NCBI GenBank assembly: GCA_905204225.1
Contig: CAJKZK010000095.1
Coordinates: 1-6,471 of the forward strand
DNA from: an uncultured Bacillota bacterium
Lineage (GTDB): Bacteria; Bacillota_I; Bacilli_A; RFN20; CAG-449
Direction of reading: 5' to 3'
Length of the DNA: 6,471 nucleotides
Positions 1 to 6,461 of the stretch are shown here, piece by piece (the first letter of the stretch is position 1; the number at the start of each line of letters is the position of its first letter). The position numbers were made by a program, and so were the translations under genes. Below the pieces are notes generated by a model. That model saw only the letters and a program-made list of their open reading frames with translations, was not told where the DNA came from and did not search any database.

Positions 1-1005
1 TTCAGATAAGAAATCACTATAAGCATTAAGATTTTTTTCTTCAATAACAAATTTACCACCATCTATTTCTCTTGCTTTAAATGTTTTTTCATTTTCCCAA
101 TCAAGATCAATGAATGAATTTACAACATTATAAATATCTTTAAATGAATTACCTTTATTATCAGTATAAACACTACCAACAGTAATTTTATTAGTCACAT
201 CATTATAAAGCATATTCTTTACTACACCATCTGAAACAATAAGACCAATATCATCTTCATCTTTTCTATTAGTATATGAATAATAAGCATCTTTCATATA
301 TTTACTAGTCATTGTGTAATTAATTAATCCTTCGGTTTTATAATCGCTTCTTACATTAAGAGTAAAATTTCTCATATTCTTTAAATATCCTAAATATTTA
401 AATAAAGAACTACCTTCTCCTACTCTTATTTTTCCACCATTATTAGAGCCAATATATTCTATAATTTTTTGATCAATATTTTCAACAGTCATAATAGTAG
501 TTCCTCTTCCACTAGTATTTTCGTTGAACGCAACAGCTAATTGAAGATTAGAATTAGAATCAATAGTAAAATACATAGATTCAACATCATTATATGACAT
601 TCCTTCATATGTAGAATCAACACTATAACCAGCTAATGAAAATAAAATTTTACAATAATCATTATTTAAATTACTAAAATAAACTCTATCTTCATCATCA
701 TAAATATTTTCATAATCAATATCTACATCTTTAAAAGTGTAAAGGTTATCATATAAAGAATGTAAGTTATTGCCATCATTATCTACTTCATAATAATCCG
801 CACTAAAAACACCATCTCTAGAAATATTAAATCCATATATTCCATTATCATCTTCAATATAACCTTCCATGCTACCACTATCTAAATCTTTATAAGTGTA
901 TACTCCTGAAGAAAAAGAAAGAGAAAAATTTCCACCATAATCGATTACATTTAATGTGTAATTTACTTCAGAACTTTTTAATAAATCTAATTTATCCATT
1001 ACTTT
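1..1005 (-). repeat. Two diverged copies of one domain within the partial lipoprotein
   Basis: Copy A covers residues about 38-200 (bases 517-1005) and copy B begins near residue 237 (base 408) and runs off the window edge. Matching landmarks occur in the same order: L..LK....N(Y/F)TLNV, then an acidic loop before an internal strand ending in DG, then G-N-(N/S)-(L/F)-x-x-(L/I)-Y, then NLN..Y. The DNA is diverged, so this is an old duplication and not a recent direct repeat. Copy A continues with a strand pair around 179-197 (MYFTIDS, LQLAVAF), whose counterpart in copy B should lie just beyond the window, so perhaps 40-60 residues of the protein are missing. This is alignment by eye. Confidence 0.55.
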
Positions 1006-1116
1006 ATCAACAATTTCAATTTCATCAATTTTAAAACTGCTATTACTATTTTGCCCTATATTACAAGATGTTAATAATGTAGCAAAAGATAAAACTACGA
1101 TTAAACTTTTTTTCAT
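1..1116 (-). CDS. Partial lipoprotein of unknown family with an internal duplication (C-terminus missing)
   Basis: This is a secreted, lipid-anchored protein of unrecognised family. The reading frame is open for 372 codons from ATG at 1114-1116 to the window edge, so the stop and the C-terminus lie outside. Residues 1-18 form a lipoprotein signal: MKK, a hydrophobic stretch, and the lipobox LTSC with Cys18 as the predicted lipidation site. A short Asn/Ser linker (about 19-28) follows. Two related halves are visible. Around 41-56 and 239-255 both carry an L..LK....N(Y/F)TLNV motif. Both then have an acidic D/E-rich turn before a G(Y/L)I...DG(V) strand (85-103 and 290-298), a DGN/KGN...YN helix-like segment (114-125 and 320-330), and a final ...NLN..Y.. 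stretch (149-154, 362-366). The start is fixed by an in-frame TGA 15 bases upstream. The ribosome binding site is weak. Tryptophan appears once, as TGG. The composition (acidic, Tyr/Asn-rich, beta-prone) fits a LolA/LppX-like fold, but that is only a guess. It lies 127 bp downstream of the next lipoprotein gene on the same strand and could be co-transcribed. Confidence 0.88.
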   Translation of the reverse strand, partial: MKKSLIVVLSFATLLTSCNIGQNSNSSFKIDEIEIVDKVMDKLDLLKSSEVNYTLNVIDYGGNFSLSFSSGVYTYKDLDSGSMEGYIEDDNGIYGFNISRDGVFSADYYEVDNDGNNLHSLYDNLYTFKDVDIDYENIYDDEDRVYFSNLNNDYCKILFSLAGYSVDSTYEGMSYNDVESMYFTIDSNSNLQLAVAFNENTSGRGTTIMTVENIDQKIIEYIGSNNGGKIRVGEGSSLFKYLGYLKNMRNFTLNVRSDYKTEGLINYTMTSKYMKDAYYSYTNRKDEDDIGLIVSDGVVKNMLYNDVTNKITVGSVYTDNKGNSFKDIYNVVNSFIDLDWENEKTFKAREIDGGKFVIEEKNLNAYSDFLSE

Positions 1117-1243
1117 TATATTACCATATCATATTATAAATAATAAAATTATAATATTACCTTTCTTTAAGAGCTTATATTTAATATATATTCTTTTCTT
1201 GATAGCTCTCTTAAATCAAGAAAATGTATTTAAATTATAAATC
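1117..1243 (-). promoter_or_regulatory. Intergenic leader with two competing inverted repeats
   Basis: This 127-bp gap separates the 762-residue lipoprotein gene from the partial lipoprotein gene. It holds a perfect 10-bp inverted repeat, TTTTCTTGAT at 1194-1203 and ATCAAGAAAA at 1215-1224, with an 11-base loop. The loop (AGCTCTCTTAA on the plus strand) can alternatively pair with TTTAAGAGCT at 1166-1175, leaving a 2-base bulge, so the two stems exclude each other. Neither stem is followed by a T tract on the minus strand, so a standard intrinsic terminator is not supported. A GAAAGG Shine-Dalgarno-like stretch (plus-strand CCTTTC, 1160-1165) sits more than 40 bases before the ATG, too far to serve it. 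Several TATAAT-like hexamers (1133-1138, 1148-1153) occur but lack convincing -35 partners, and in DNA this AT-rich they mean little. Confidence 0.35.
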
Positions 1244-3532
1244 TTACGAATTAATTTCTCTAGTTAAATGATATGTAACTGATAATTTTCCTTCTTCTTC
1301 ATCTTCTTCTGAAAAACTAATATCAATTTTTTCATAATCAGGAGATGTAATATTAATAGATAGTTCTTCTACATATCCATTTGTAAAAATAGTATTGGAA
1401 CTTGTTGTGCTAAATTTACCTCTGTTTAAAGAATACAAAAATTTGCAAGAATCATAAACACTTCCATCACCTTTTAAAATGTTAAGTATAGCATTTGATT
1501 CATCTATGAATTTTAGTTCAACACTATAATTATGAAATTCTTTATTACGTGGAGCTTTATATGTAGAATTTTTAAGAATATTATATGCTTCTTCAGAAGT
1601 TAATGGTTTAATAATTTTAACTTTCTTTTCTGCACGAACATTCTTATCAACATTAGAAACCGCAATAATAGTAACAACATGTTCTTTTTCAGTCATATTA
1701 TTATTACCTTTTAGATGATAATATTTCATGCCATTTATATCACTTGAAGTAATAGTAGCATATTTTTCATCACCTTCTAATAAAGAAACAGTAACATCAT
1801 CATTAGCGCCAAATGGTTCCATATTAAGATAAAATTTAACTTCATCTTCACATGTAATACATTCAGCAATAGATGAAAATTTAATACCAGTAGGATTAGC
1901 AATATTAACGCTTAATTCATATTCTTTCGTTACATTTTTACTTTTTACAACAATAGTTGATTTACCTTCTCCTACAGCATTTAAAGCAGTTTTATTTGGA
2001 GCAATATCAATAACATTTGTATTGCTAGAAGAAATAATTTCTATTCTATCAAAATTTAAATATACACCATCTGGCTTATAAGAAGTTGGTTCAAAAATGA
2101 TTGTATCACCTTTAAAAAATTGAGTTTTAGGATTCTTTTTCTCTGTATCAGTAGAAACATAAAATGATAAATCAAAATCATTATAATAGAATTTAGATGC
2201 ATCAATAATAGGATTATTTTCAACTTCTCTTTTTCCAGAAACCAAATTAGCATTACATGTTTCATATGACTTACTTACAGCATCAGTTTTTATATTAAAT
2301 GATTCATCAACATCAGAATCATTATAAACATTTTTTGTAAATGTAACATTCTTAAAATTATCGTTATCAAATACAATTTTCAAATCAATAAAAGTTGCAG
2401 TTGTAAAGTCTTTAAATTTAGTTGAAAAAACTACTTCATTATCATTTAAAGTTAAATTATATTTAGATGCATCATAGAAATTATCATTCAAAAGATTAGA
2501 AATATATGTTCCTATTCCATAAGTATATGTTGAAGAATAATAATTTGAATAAAATGCAGGTAAAGAAACATATTTATTAGCGTTATTAAGAGATACTTCA
2601 CCAATAAAAGTATTATTACCAATTTTATTTTTATCTGAAGAAATTATTTTTCCTTCACTACTTACAAGAGTATATAAATTATCATCTAATAATCCATAAT
2701 ATAAACATTTATTAGAACCATCAAATGAAGTAATGTTATTATAAATATGATCATTATAAATATTATAGTTAATAATAGATTTCTTAATACCAGCATTACT
2801 TTTACTATTCATTTCAATAGAGCCATTAATAATATTAGTATTTTCAAATAAAGCAGCATTTTCAATCTTTGACATTGTTTTATCTAAATTGATTTTATTT
2901 TTATCTGCACTAACAGAAATAGATAATGTTATTGGTGTTACATCACTGTTTTCGACACTAATTTTTATTTGGCAAGTACCTACAGCAACACCTTTTAATA
3001 AACCAGTACTTGAAACAGTTGCAACACTTGATTTAGATGATGAATATTTGAATTTTAAATTAGATACAACAGGTAAAGAAGTAACTGATATTTGTAATTC
3101 TTCACCAACAGCTAATACACTTCTATTAAAATTAGAAGAAATAGATTCTAATTGTATATTATCAGCATTAGATATTTTTATTGAAATTGTAGCTTTTTTA
3201 TTATTTATAGTTGAAATAATTAAATTGGTAGATCCTACTGCTAAACCTGTTATTGTTTTATTTTCTTTATCAAGCACTATTAATGAATCATCATATGTAT
3301 ATTTAACAGAATTTTCTGTGCTATTTTGTGGCAAAATTTCATAAGAAAAAGAAACAGTTTCACCTACTTTTATATTAATATTCTCCTCACTAGCTTTTAT
3401 GCTAGTAGGGAGAACTTTTTCTAATTGACTTGAACTAGTTTGTGAACTTGTATTATTTGATGATGTATTTGTACTACAACCAAATAAAGTTGAAATTAAT
3501 AACAAAGAAATAGGAATAATCACTTTTTTCAT
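1244..3532 (-). CDS. Multi-domain Ig-like (BIG2-type) surface lipoprotein, 762 residues
   Basis: This is a predicted membrane-anchored, extracytoplasmic lipoprotein. Residues 1-19 are a lipoprotein signal with lipobox LFGC (Cys19), followed by a Ser/Thr/Asn/Gln linker (20-36). Domain 1 (about 43-121) and domain 2 (about 126-208) look like BIG2 Ig-like folds: both have a VGE strand (KVGETVSFSY, AVGEELQISV), a conserved ILP/SLP turn, and the G.AVG hallmark (ITGLAVGSTN, LKGVAVGTCQ). Residues about 213-402 form a central beta-rich domain of unknown family that resembles the repeated unit of the partial lipoprotein at 1-1116. Residues about 440-545 and 546-642 are two more degenerate Ig-like domains (NAVGEGKSTIVV near 518-529). 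Residues 643-762 form a distinct C-terminal domain with an acidic EEDEEE loop at 742-747. There is no LPXTG, GW or transmembrane anchor, and no Trp in the whole protein. ATG at 3530-3532 is one base after the upstream stop, with AGAGG 12 bases before it, so translational coupling is likely. BIG2 domains typically serve in adhesion or as spacers; ligand unknown. Confidence 0.92.
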   Translation of the reverse strand: MKKVIIPISLLLISTLFGCSTNTSSNNTSSQTSSSQLEKVLPTSIKASEENINIKVGETVSFSYEILPQNSTENSVKYTYDDSLIVLDKENKTITGLAVGSTNLIISTINNKKATISIKISNADNIQLESISSNFNRSVLAVGEELQISVTSLPVVSNLKFKYSSSKSSVATVSSTGLLKGVAVGTCQIKISVENSDVTPITLSISVSADKNKINLDKTMSKIENAALFENTNIINGSIEMNSKSNAGIKKSIINYNIYNDHIYNNITSFDGSNKCLYYGLLDDNLYTLVSSEGKIISSDKNKIGNNTFIGEVSLNNANKYVSLPAFYSNYYSSTYTYGIGTYISNLLNDNFYDASKYNLTLNDNEVVFSTKFKDFTTATFIDLKIVFDNDNFKNVTFTKNVYNDSDVDESFNIKTDAVSKSYETCNANLVSGKREVENNPIIDASKFYYNDFDLSFYVSTDTEKKNPKTQFFKGDTIIFEPTSYKPDGVYLNFDRIEIISSSNTNVIDIAPNKTALNAVGEGKSTIVVKSKNVTKEYELSVNIANPTGIKFSSIAECITCEDEVKFYLNMEPFGANDDVTVSLLEGDEKYATITSSDINGMKYYHLKGNNNMTEKEHVVTIIAVSNVDKNVRAEKKVKIIKPLTSEEAYNILKNSTYKAPRNKEFHNYSVELKFIDESNAILNILKGDGSVYDSCKFLYSLNRGKFSTTSSNTIFTNGYVEELSINITSPDYEKIDISFSEEDEEEGKLSVTYHLTREINS
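2909..3406 (-). other. Two tandem BIG2-like Ig domains in the 762-residue lipoprotein
   Basis: Residues about 43-121 and 126-208 align with each other by eye. Each starts with a short strand, then has a VGE-containing strand, a (I/S)LP turn, a Y-x-Y/KYS strand, a V-x-V/S-T-G segment and ends with (L/V)xGxAVGxxxxxIS. This order is that of bacterial Ig-like group 2 (BIG2) domains, as in invasin/intimin-type and many Bacillota surface proteins. The pair sits right after the lipid anchor and linker, where it would lift the rest of the protein away from the membrane. Confidence 0.75.
3381..3420 (+). terminator. Possible plus-strand (antisense) intrinsic terminator inside a coding region
   Basis: The plus strand reads TTCTCCTCACTAGC, a six-base loop TTTTAT, then GCTAGTAGGGAGAA, followed by C and five T (3416-3420). 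As RNA this gives a 14-position stem with one G-U pair and one mismatch, about half G/C, standing out from the AT-rich surroundings, and the T tract follows only in the plus direction. It lies within codons about 38-51 of the minus-strand lipoprotein gene, so a terminator would act on antisense transcription. No convincing plus-strand gene precedes it, so chance remains a real alternative. Confidence 0.25.
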
Positions 3533-3533
3533 G

Positions 3534-6419
3534 TTATTGTTTAACCTCTGAAGTGGATGTTGATAAAATTATATCACATGTTACAGTAAATTTATCATAA
3601 TCAAAGGAATTAGTAAATTTATAACATTTTAATAATTTATTATCAGTAGCTGATCTAATAACTAAATATTTCATTGAATCAGTTTTGTATCCTTCATCTC
3701 CACCAATAAATTTAATTCTTATAGAAGTACCTTCTTTAATTGTATTATTTTTAGTATCAAAATCTTCATAACTCCAACTTCCAGATGGAGTTTGTACTTT
3801 AATATATTTTTCACTTTCTGTAGAAATTGTAATTTTACATTTTGTGTATGCCCTAGGTGTAACATTTAAAACAAGATTTTCACTTTCTTTAGGTGCTACA
3901 AATTCAATAGTTACATAATTAGAAGAACTTGTAAATGTAAAATCAACATTTTGATCTCCATTTTTTAAACTAATTTGTTCTTCACTATCAACATAATAAT
4001 TATCTCCATGATTTAATGTAATTTGAATTTTATGTTCTGAATATAAATTATAAGTAGAATCAGTAGGTGTTGCATGTTCATAATATGTTTTATCAAGAAC
4101 ATCAATTTCTAAATCTTCTAATCCAGTAACTAATAATGTACTCTTACTTGCTTCAATAGTTTCAACTACTATAGTAGCGTCTCCGCCTGGAGCAGTAAAT
4201 TGATATTTATTTTTAAATGTTCCTTCTGTAATAAGAGATAATTCTTGAGTAGCATCACCATATTTTAAATAAACTTTAGATACACTAAATCCGTTTTTTA
4301 ATGAGAAATATAAATATCCAGTATCCCCTTCATTAAATCGTTTATCACTAACAACTGAATTATTTGAATTATAAATATTGCTACCCAGTAATCCTTTATT
4401 TTTATCTTCTATAGTTAATGTTGAAACCGCGACTACATTTCCTAAAACAGTTACTTTTACATCTTTTGAACCAATAGTAAATGTCCATTTTGTTGAAATT
4501 TTTGGATTTTGAGTTAAATCAGTAATTGAAGAATCATCTAAAGATAATCCTGTAACAACAAATCCTAATTTAGCAGTCACAGTAATTGTAACAGTTTCTC
4601 CTTCTTTATATGAAGATTTATCAGATGTAATTTCATATTGATCAGTATGAGTTGTATCTAATATTACTTTTTTAAGTTTAATAGTTTCAAAAGTAACATT
4701 TATATCTCCATCTGCTGGAATCACAAGACTATAAATTTCACCTCTATAATTTGATTCATAAGTAACTTCTTTTCCTTCTTGATAATAAATTTTTGAAATT
4801 GCATATCCATCTTTAAGATTTGGGAAAACATATACAGTAGGACCAACAACAGCTGAAGTAATATCTGAAGAATAATATGAGCTTGTTCCGAATTCTACTC
4901 CAGTTACTGTTCCATCTTCTGGTAAAGTAAATTTAAGTTTTTTAATTTCTTTTAGATTCATATGTAAAACAACATCTCCACCTTCAGGCATAATAAAACT
5001 TAATATACCTTTATAAGAATTCCAAACACTATCACTATTTGGAATTTTAGATAAACTTACTTTGTTATCATTAACATATGCACTATCGAATCCTTCAACT
5101 TTATAATTTTCAGAAGTAATCTTTAAACTTACCCATTCACCTGGAGTATAAGTTGTTTTACCTACAACATTTAATTTTTCTGCTTCGAAGAAAGTAACAT
5201 TATGAACACCTACATTTTCAGTTGTAAAATCAAATGTTGCATCTGTACCACTAAAACTATATGAAAAAATTTTATATGTAATAACATTATCAGAATATGA
5301 ATTAACAGCTACTTGTGTAGAAGTAAATCCTTTATAAGTAGCATTAACTGTATAACCATCTTTATAAACAACATACAAATAAAAATCAGCATAATTACTC
5401 GCATCTGAATTTGGATAATATCCACCATTTTTGGCACCATATATTTTATAAGAGTCGTCTGTTGGTTCTTTTAAAGTTAATTTAAAAGCCTTATTACTAT
5501 TTTCAACTTCTTTAAATGCTTTTACTAAAACTAAATCATCATTCTCAGCTGGCATAACAAATTTTCCTGTATAAACTGAATCTTTAAGTGTTGTTTCACA
5601 TTTAACATCATTTACATAAAGTTCAATAAAATATGATTCTTTATAATTTCCACCTAAATTTACACTAAAAGATACTTCTGTTCCAACTCTAATATCTGTA
5701 GTTGTTAAATTATTATCATTTAGTTCAAATGCTTCAGTTGTACCATAAGAAATCTTAAAATTAGATAAATCTTTTCCTAAAATTTTAAGACTATTAAAAT
5801 TAGAATTAATCTTTTTCGCAACAACATTAATATTTATTGCTTTATCAGGCATTGTAAAAGTATATTTTGATCCTTCAGTAATAGCAGTTAATTCTACATC
5901 ATCAGAAGTAATTGATTTAAATTCAAAATTTTCTTGATAAACCAAATTTAAAGTAATTTCATCACCAAATTTTGCTTCTAATGAAGTTAATCCATCTTTA
6001 CCAAAAGTAACACTTACACCTTCACTAGTAGTTACATTAATTGCATGACTAAGCAAACAAGCTTCAGCAGATATCACAACATTTTTATTAGGCATTACAA
6101 ATTTATAAGTTAATCCTTCTTCTACAGTTTGTAATGTAACATCATTTGAAGAAATAGATTTAAATAAATAATGTTCACTATATGTTAAAGTAACTGTAAC
6201 TTCAGTTCCTTCTTCAACTTTTAAATTATCTTGGCCATTAAATTTTAGATTAATTCCTTCACTTGCTTCTGCGCTAACATCATATTTAGCTTTAATAGAT
6301 TCTGAACTAGTAGAACTATTAGAACTATTTGATGATGTTGAAGTTGTTGTTTGACAAGATGCTAAAGCAATGCCACATGATGCTAATAGCAATGCCAAAT
6401 GCATAATTTTCTTTTTCAT
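3534..6419 (-). CDS. Large lipoprotein of about ten tandem InlB-B-repeat-like / Ig-like modules, 961 residues
   Basis: This is a predicted surface-exposed lipoprotein. The start is ATG at 6417-6419, with AAGGAG nine bases upstream; a TTG 18 bases further up (6435-6437) stays in frame but lies upstream of that Shine-Dalgarno and would add residues before the signal peptide. Residues 1-22 are the lipoprotein signal and contain two possible lipoboxes, LASC ending at Cys15 and at Cys22; Cys22 is preferred for signal length. A linker of mostly Ser and Thr covers 23-41. The rest is about ten units of 75-100 residues at roughly 44-120, 124-201, 209-302, 310-411, 414-490, 493-580, 583-660, 665-755, 760-855 and 858-953. 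Most have an early GxxVxVT-type strand, a Y/F-rich middle, and end in F.MP....V-type motifs (YKFVMPNKNV, YTFTMPDKAI, LSFIMPEGGDV, YQFTAPGGDA). This pattern is familiar from divergent InlB B-repeat or Flg_new-type repeats in gut Bacillota; family assignment is inference. No catalytic motif, transmembrane helix or sortase signal is seen. It is the first gene of the probable operon. Likely an adhesive or spacer stalk; ligand unknown. Confidence 0.93.
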   Translation of the reverse strand: MKKKIMHLALLLASCGIALASCQTTTSTSSNSSNSSTSSESIKAKYDVSAEASEGINLKFNGQDNLKVEEGTEVTVTLTYSEHYLFKSISSNDVTLQTVEEGLTYKFVMPNKNVVISAEACLLSHAINVTTSEGVSVTFGKDGLTSLEAKFGDEITLNLVYQENFEFKSITSDDVELTAITEGSKYTFTMPDKAININVVAKKINSNFNSLKILGKDLSNFKISYGTTEAFELNDNNLTTTDIRVGTEVSFSVNLGGNYKESYFIELYVNDVKCETTLKDSVYTGKFVMPAENDDLVLVKAFKEVENSNKAFKLTLKEPTDDSYKIYGAKNGGYYPNSDASNYADFYLYVVYKDGYTVNATYKGFTSTQVAVNSYSDNVITYKIFSYSFSGTDATFDFTTENVGVHNVTFFEAEKLNVVGKTTYTPGEWVSLKITSENYKVEGFDSAYVNDNKVSLSKIPNSDSVWNSYKGILSFIMPEGGDVVLHMNLKEIKKLKFTLPEDGTVTGVEFGTSSYYSSDITSAVVGPTVYVFPNLKDGYAISKIYYQEGKEVTYESNYRGEIYSLVIPADGDINVTFETIKLKKVILDTTHTDQYEITSDKSSYKEGETVTITVTAKLGFVVTGLSLDDSSITDLTQNPKISTKWTFTIGSKDVKVTVLGNVVAVSTLTIEDKNKGLLGSNIYNSNNSVVSDKRFNEGDTGYLYFSLKNGFSVSKVYLKYGDATQELSLITEGTFKNKYQFTAPGGDATIVVETIEASKSTLLVTGLEDLEIDVLDKTYYEHATPTDSTYNLYSEHKIQITLNHGDNYYVDSEEQISLKNGDQNVDFTFTSSSNYVTIEFVAPKESENLVLNVTPRAYTKCKITISTESEKYIKVQTPSGSWSYEDFDTKNNTIKEGTSIRIKFIGGDEGYKTDSMKYLVIRSATDNKLLKCYKFTNSFDYDKFTVTCDIILSTSTSEVKQ
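3545..3549 (-). promoter_or_regulatory. Ribosome binding site of the 762-residue lipoprotein gene
   Basis: AGAGG on the minus strand lies 12 bases before the ATG at 3530-3532 and inside the last codons of the upstream gene. With the TAA-C-ATG junction it means ribosomes finishing the upstream gene stop next to the new start. The spacing is slightly long, which fits partial dependence on translational coupling. Confidence 0.5.
3561..6290 (-). repeat. Array of about ten diverged protein repeats in the 961-residue lipoprotein
   Basis: Approximate unit boundaries in bases, from the N-terminus: 6060-6290, 5817-6050, 5514-5795, 5187-5492, 4950-5180, 4680-4943, 4440-4673, 4155-4427, 3855-4142, 3561-3848. 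The first two are the most alike: both contain FKSI.S.DV followed by a T..EG..Y.F.MP.K block at the same spacing. Later units keep mainly the terminal F.(M/I/A)P motif, and units 4, 7 and 10 lose its Pro. DNA-level identity is low, with many synonymous and non-synonymous differences, so the array is old. Boundaries are by eye and may shift by several residues. Confidence 0.7.
6297..6353 (-). repeat. Low-complexity Ser/Thr linker coding tract
   Basis: Residues 23-41 of the 961-residue lipoprotein are almost all Ser and Thr with a few Asn (TSTSSNSSNSSTSSE), directly after the lipidated Cys22. Such linkers hold the folded part away from the membrane. The matching DNA, built of AGT/TCT/TCA/ACT codons, is prone to slippage, so the linker length may vary between strains. 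Confidence 0.7.
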
Positions 6420-6428
6420 AAATAAATT

Positions 6429-6434
6429 CTCCTT
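6429..6434 (-). promoter_or_regulatory. Ribosome binding site of the 961-residue lipoprotein gene
   Basis: AAGGAG (plus-strand CTCCTT) is a near-perfect Shine-Dalgarno sequence with nine bases before the ATG at 6417-6419. It decides the start in favour of this ATG over the in-frame TTG at 6435-6437, which lies upstream of it. Confidence 0.85.
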
Positions 6435-6445
6435 CAAAATAAAAT

Positions 6446-6461
6446 AAATAGATATCTATTT
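6446..6461. promoter_or_regulatory. 16-bp perfect palindrome upstream of the operon; possible operator
   Basis: AAATAGATATCTATTT reads the same on both strands and ends 11 bases before the Shine-Dalgarno of the first lipoprotein gene. A dimeric regulator site is one reading. The window ends ten bases further on, so no promoter can be placed relative to it. AT-rich DNA yields such palindromes by chance more often than balanced DNA. Confidence 0.3.

Noticed and set aside
1194..1224. Intrinsic terminator after the 762-residue lipoprotein gene
   Set aside because: The stem is AT-rich with an 11-base loop, and no T tract follows it on either strand, so it was kept only as an inverted repeat of unknown role.
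2056..2265. Minus-strand open frame of 69 codons inside the 762-residue lipoprotein gene
   Set aside because: It is in another frame of a well-supported gene, has a biased Leu/Ile/Lys composition typical of out-of-frame AT-rich DNA, and no recognisable domain.
2889..3344. Plus-strand open frame of 151 codons opposite the BIG2 domains
   Set aside because: It starts with TTG without a Shine-Dalgarno, lies wholly opposite a well-supported gene, and its sequence matches the antisense of a repeated Ig-like coding pattern. The terminator-like hairpin shortly after it is intriguing, but not enough to call a gene.
3770..3792. Small hairpin AACTCC / GGAGTT within the last repeat of the 961-residue protein
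   Set aside because: A six-base stem with an 11-base loop and no T tract is expected by chance in a coding region of this length.
6420..6437. Upstream TTG start that would lengthen the 961-residue protein by six residues
   Set aside because: The TTG lies upstream of the Shine-Dalgarno; the ATG at 6417-6419 has AAGGAG at ideal spacing and begins a typical lipoprotein signal.
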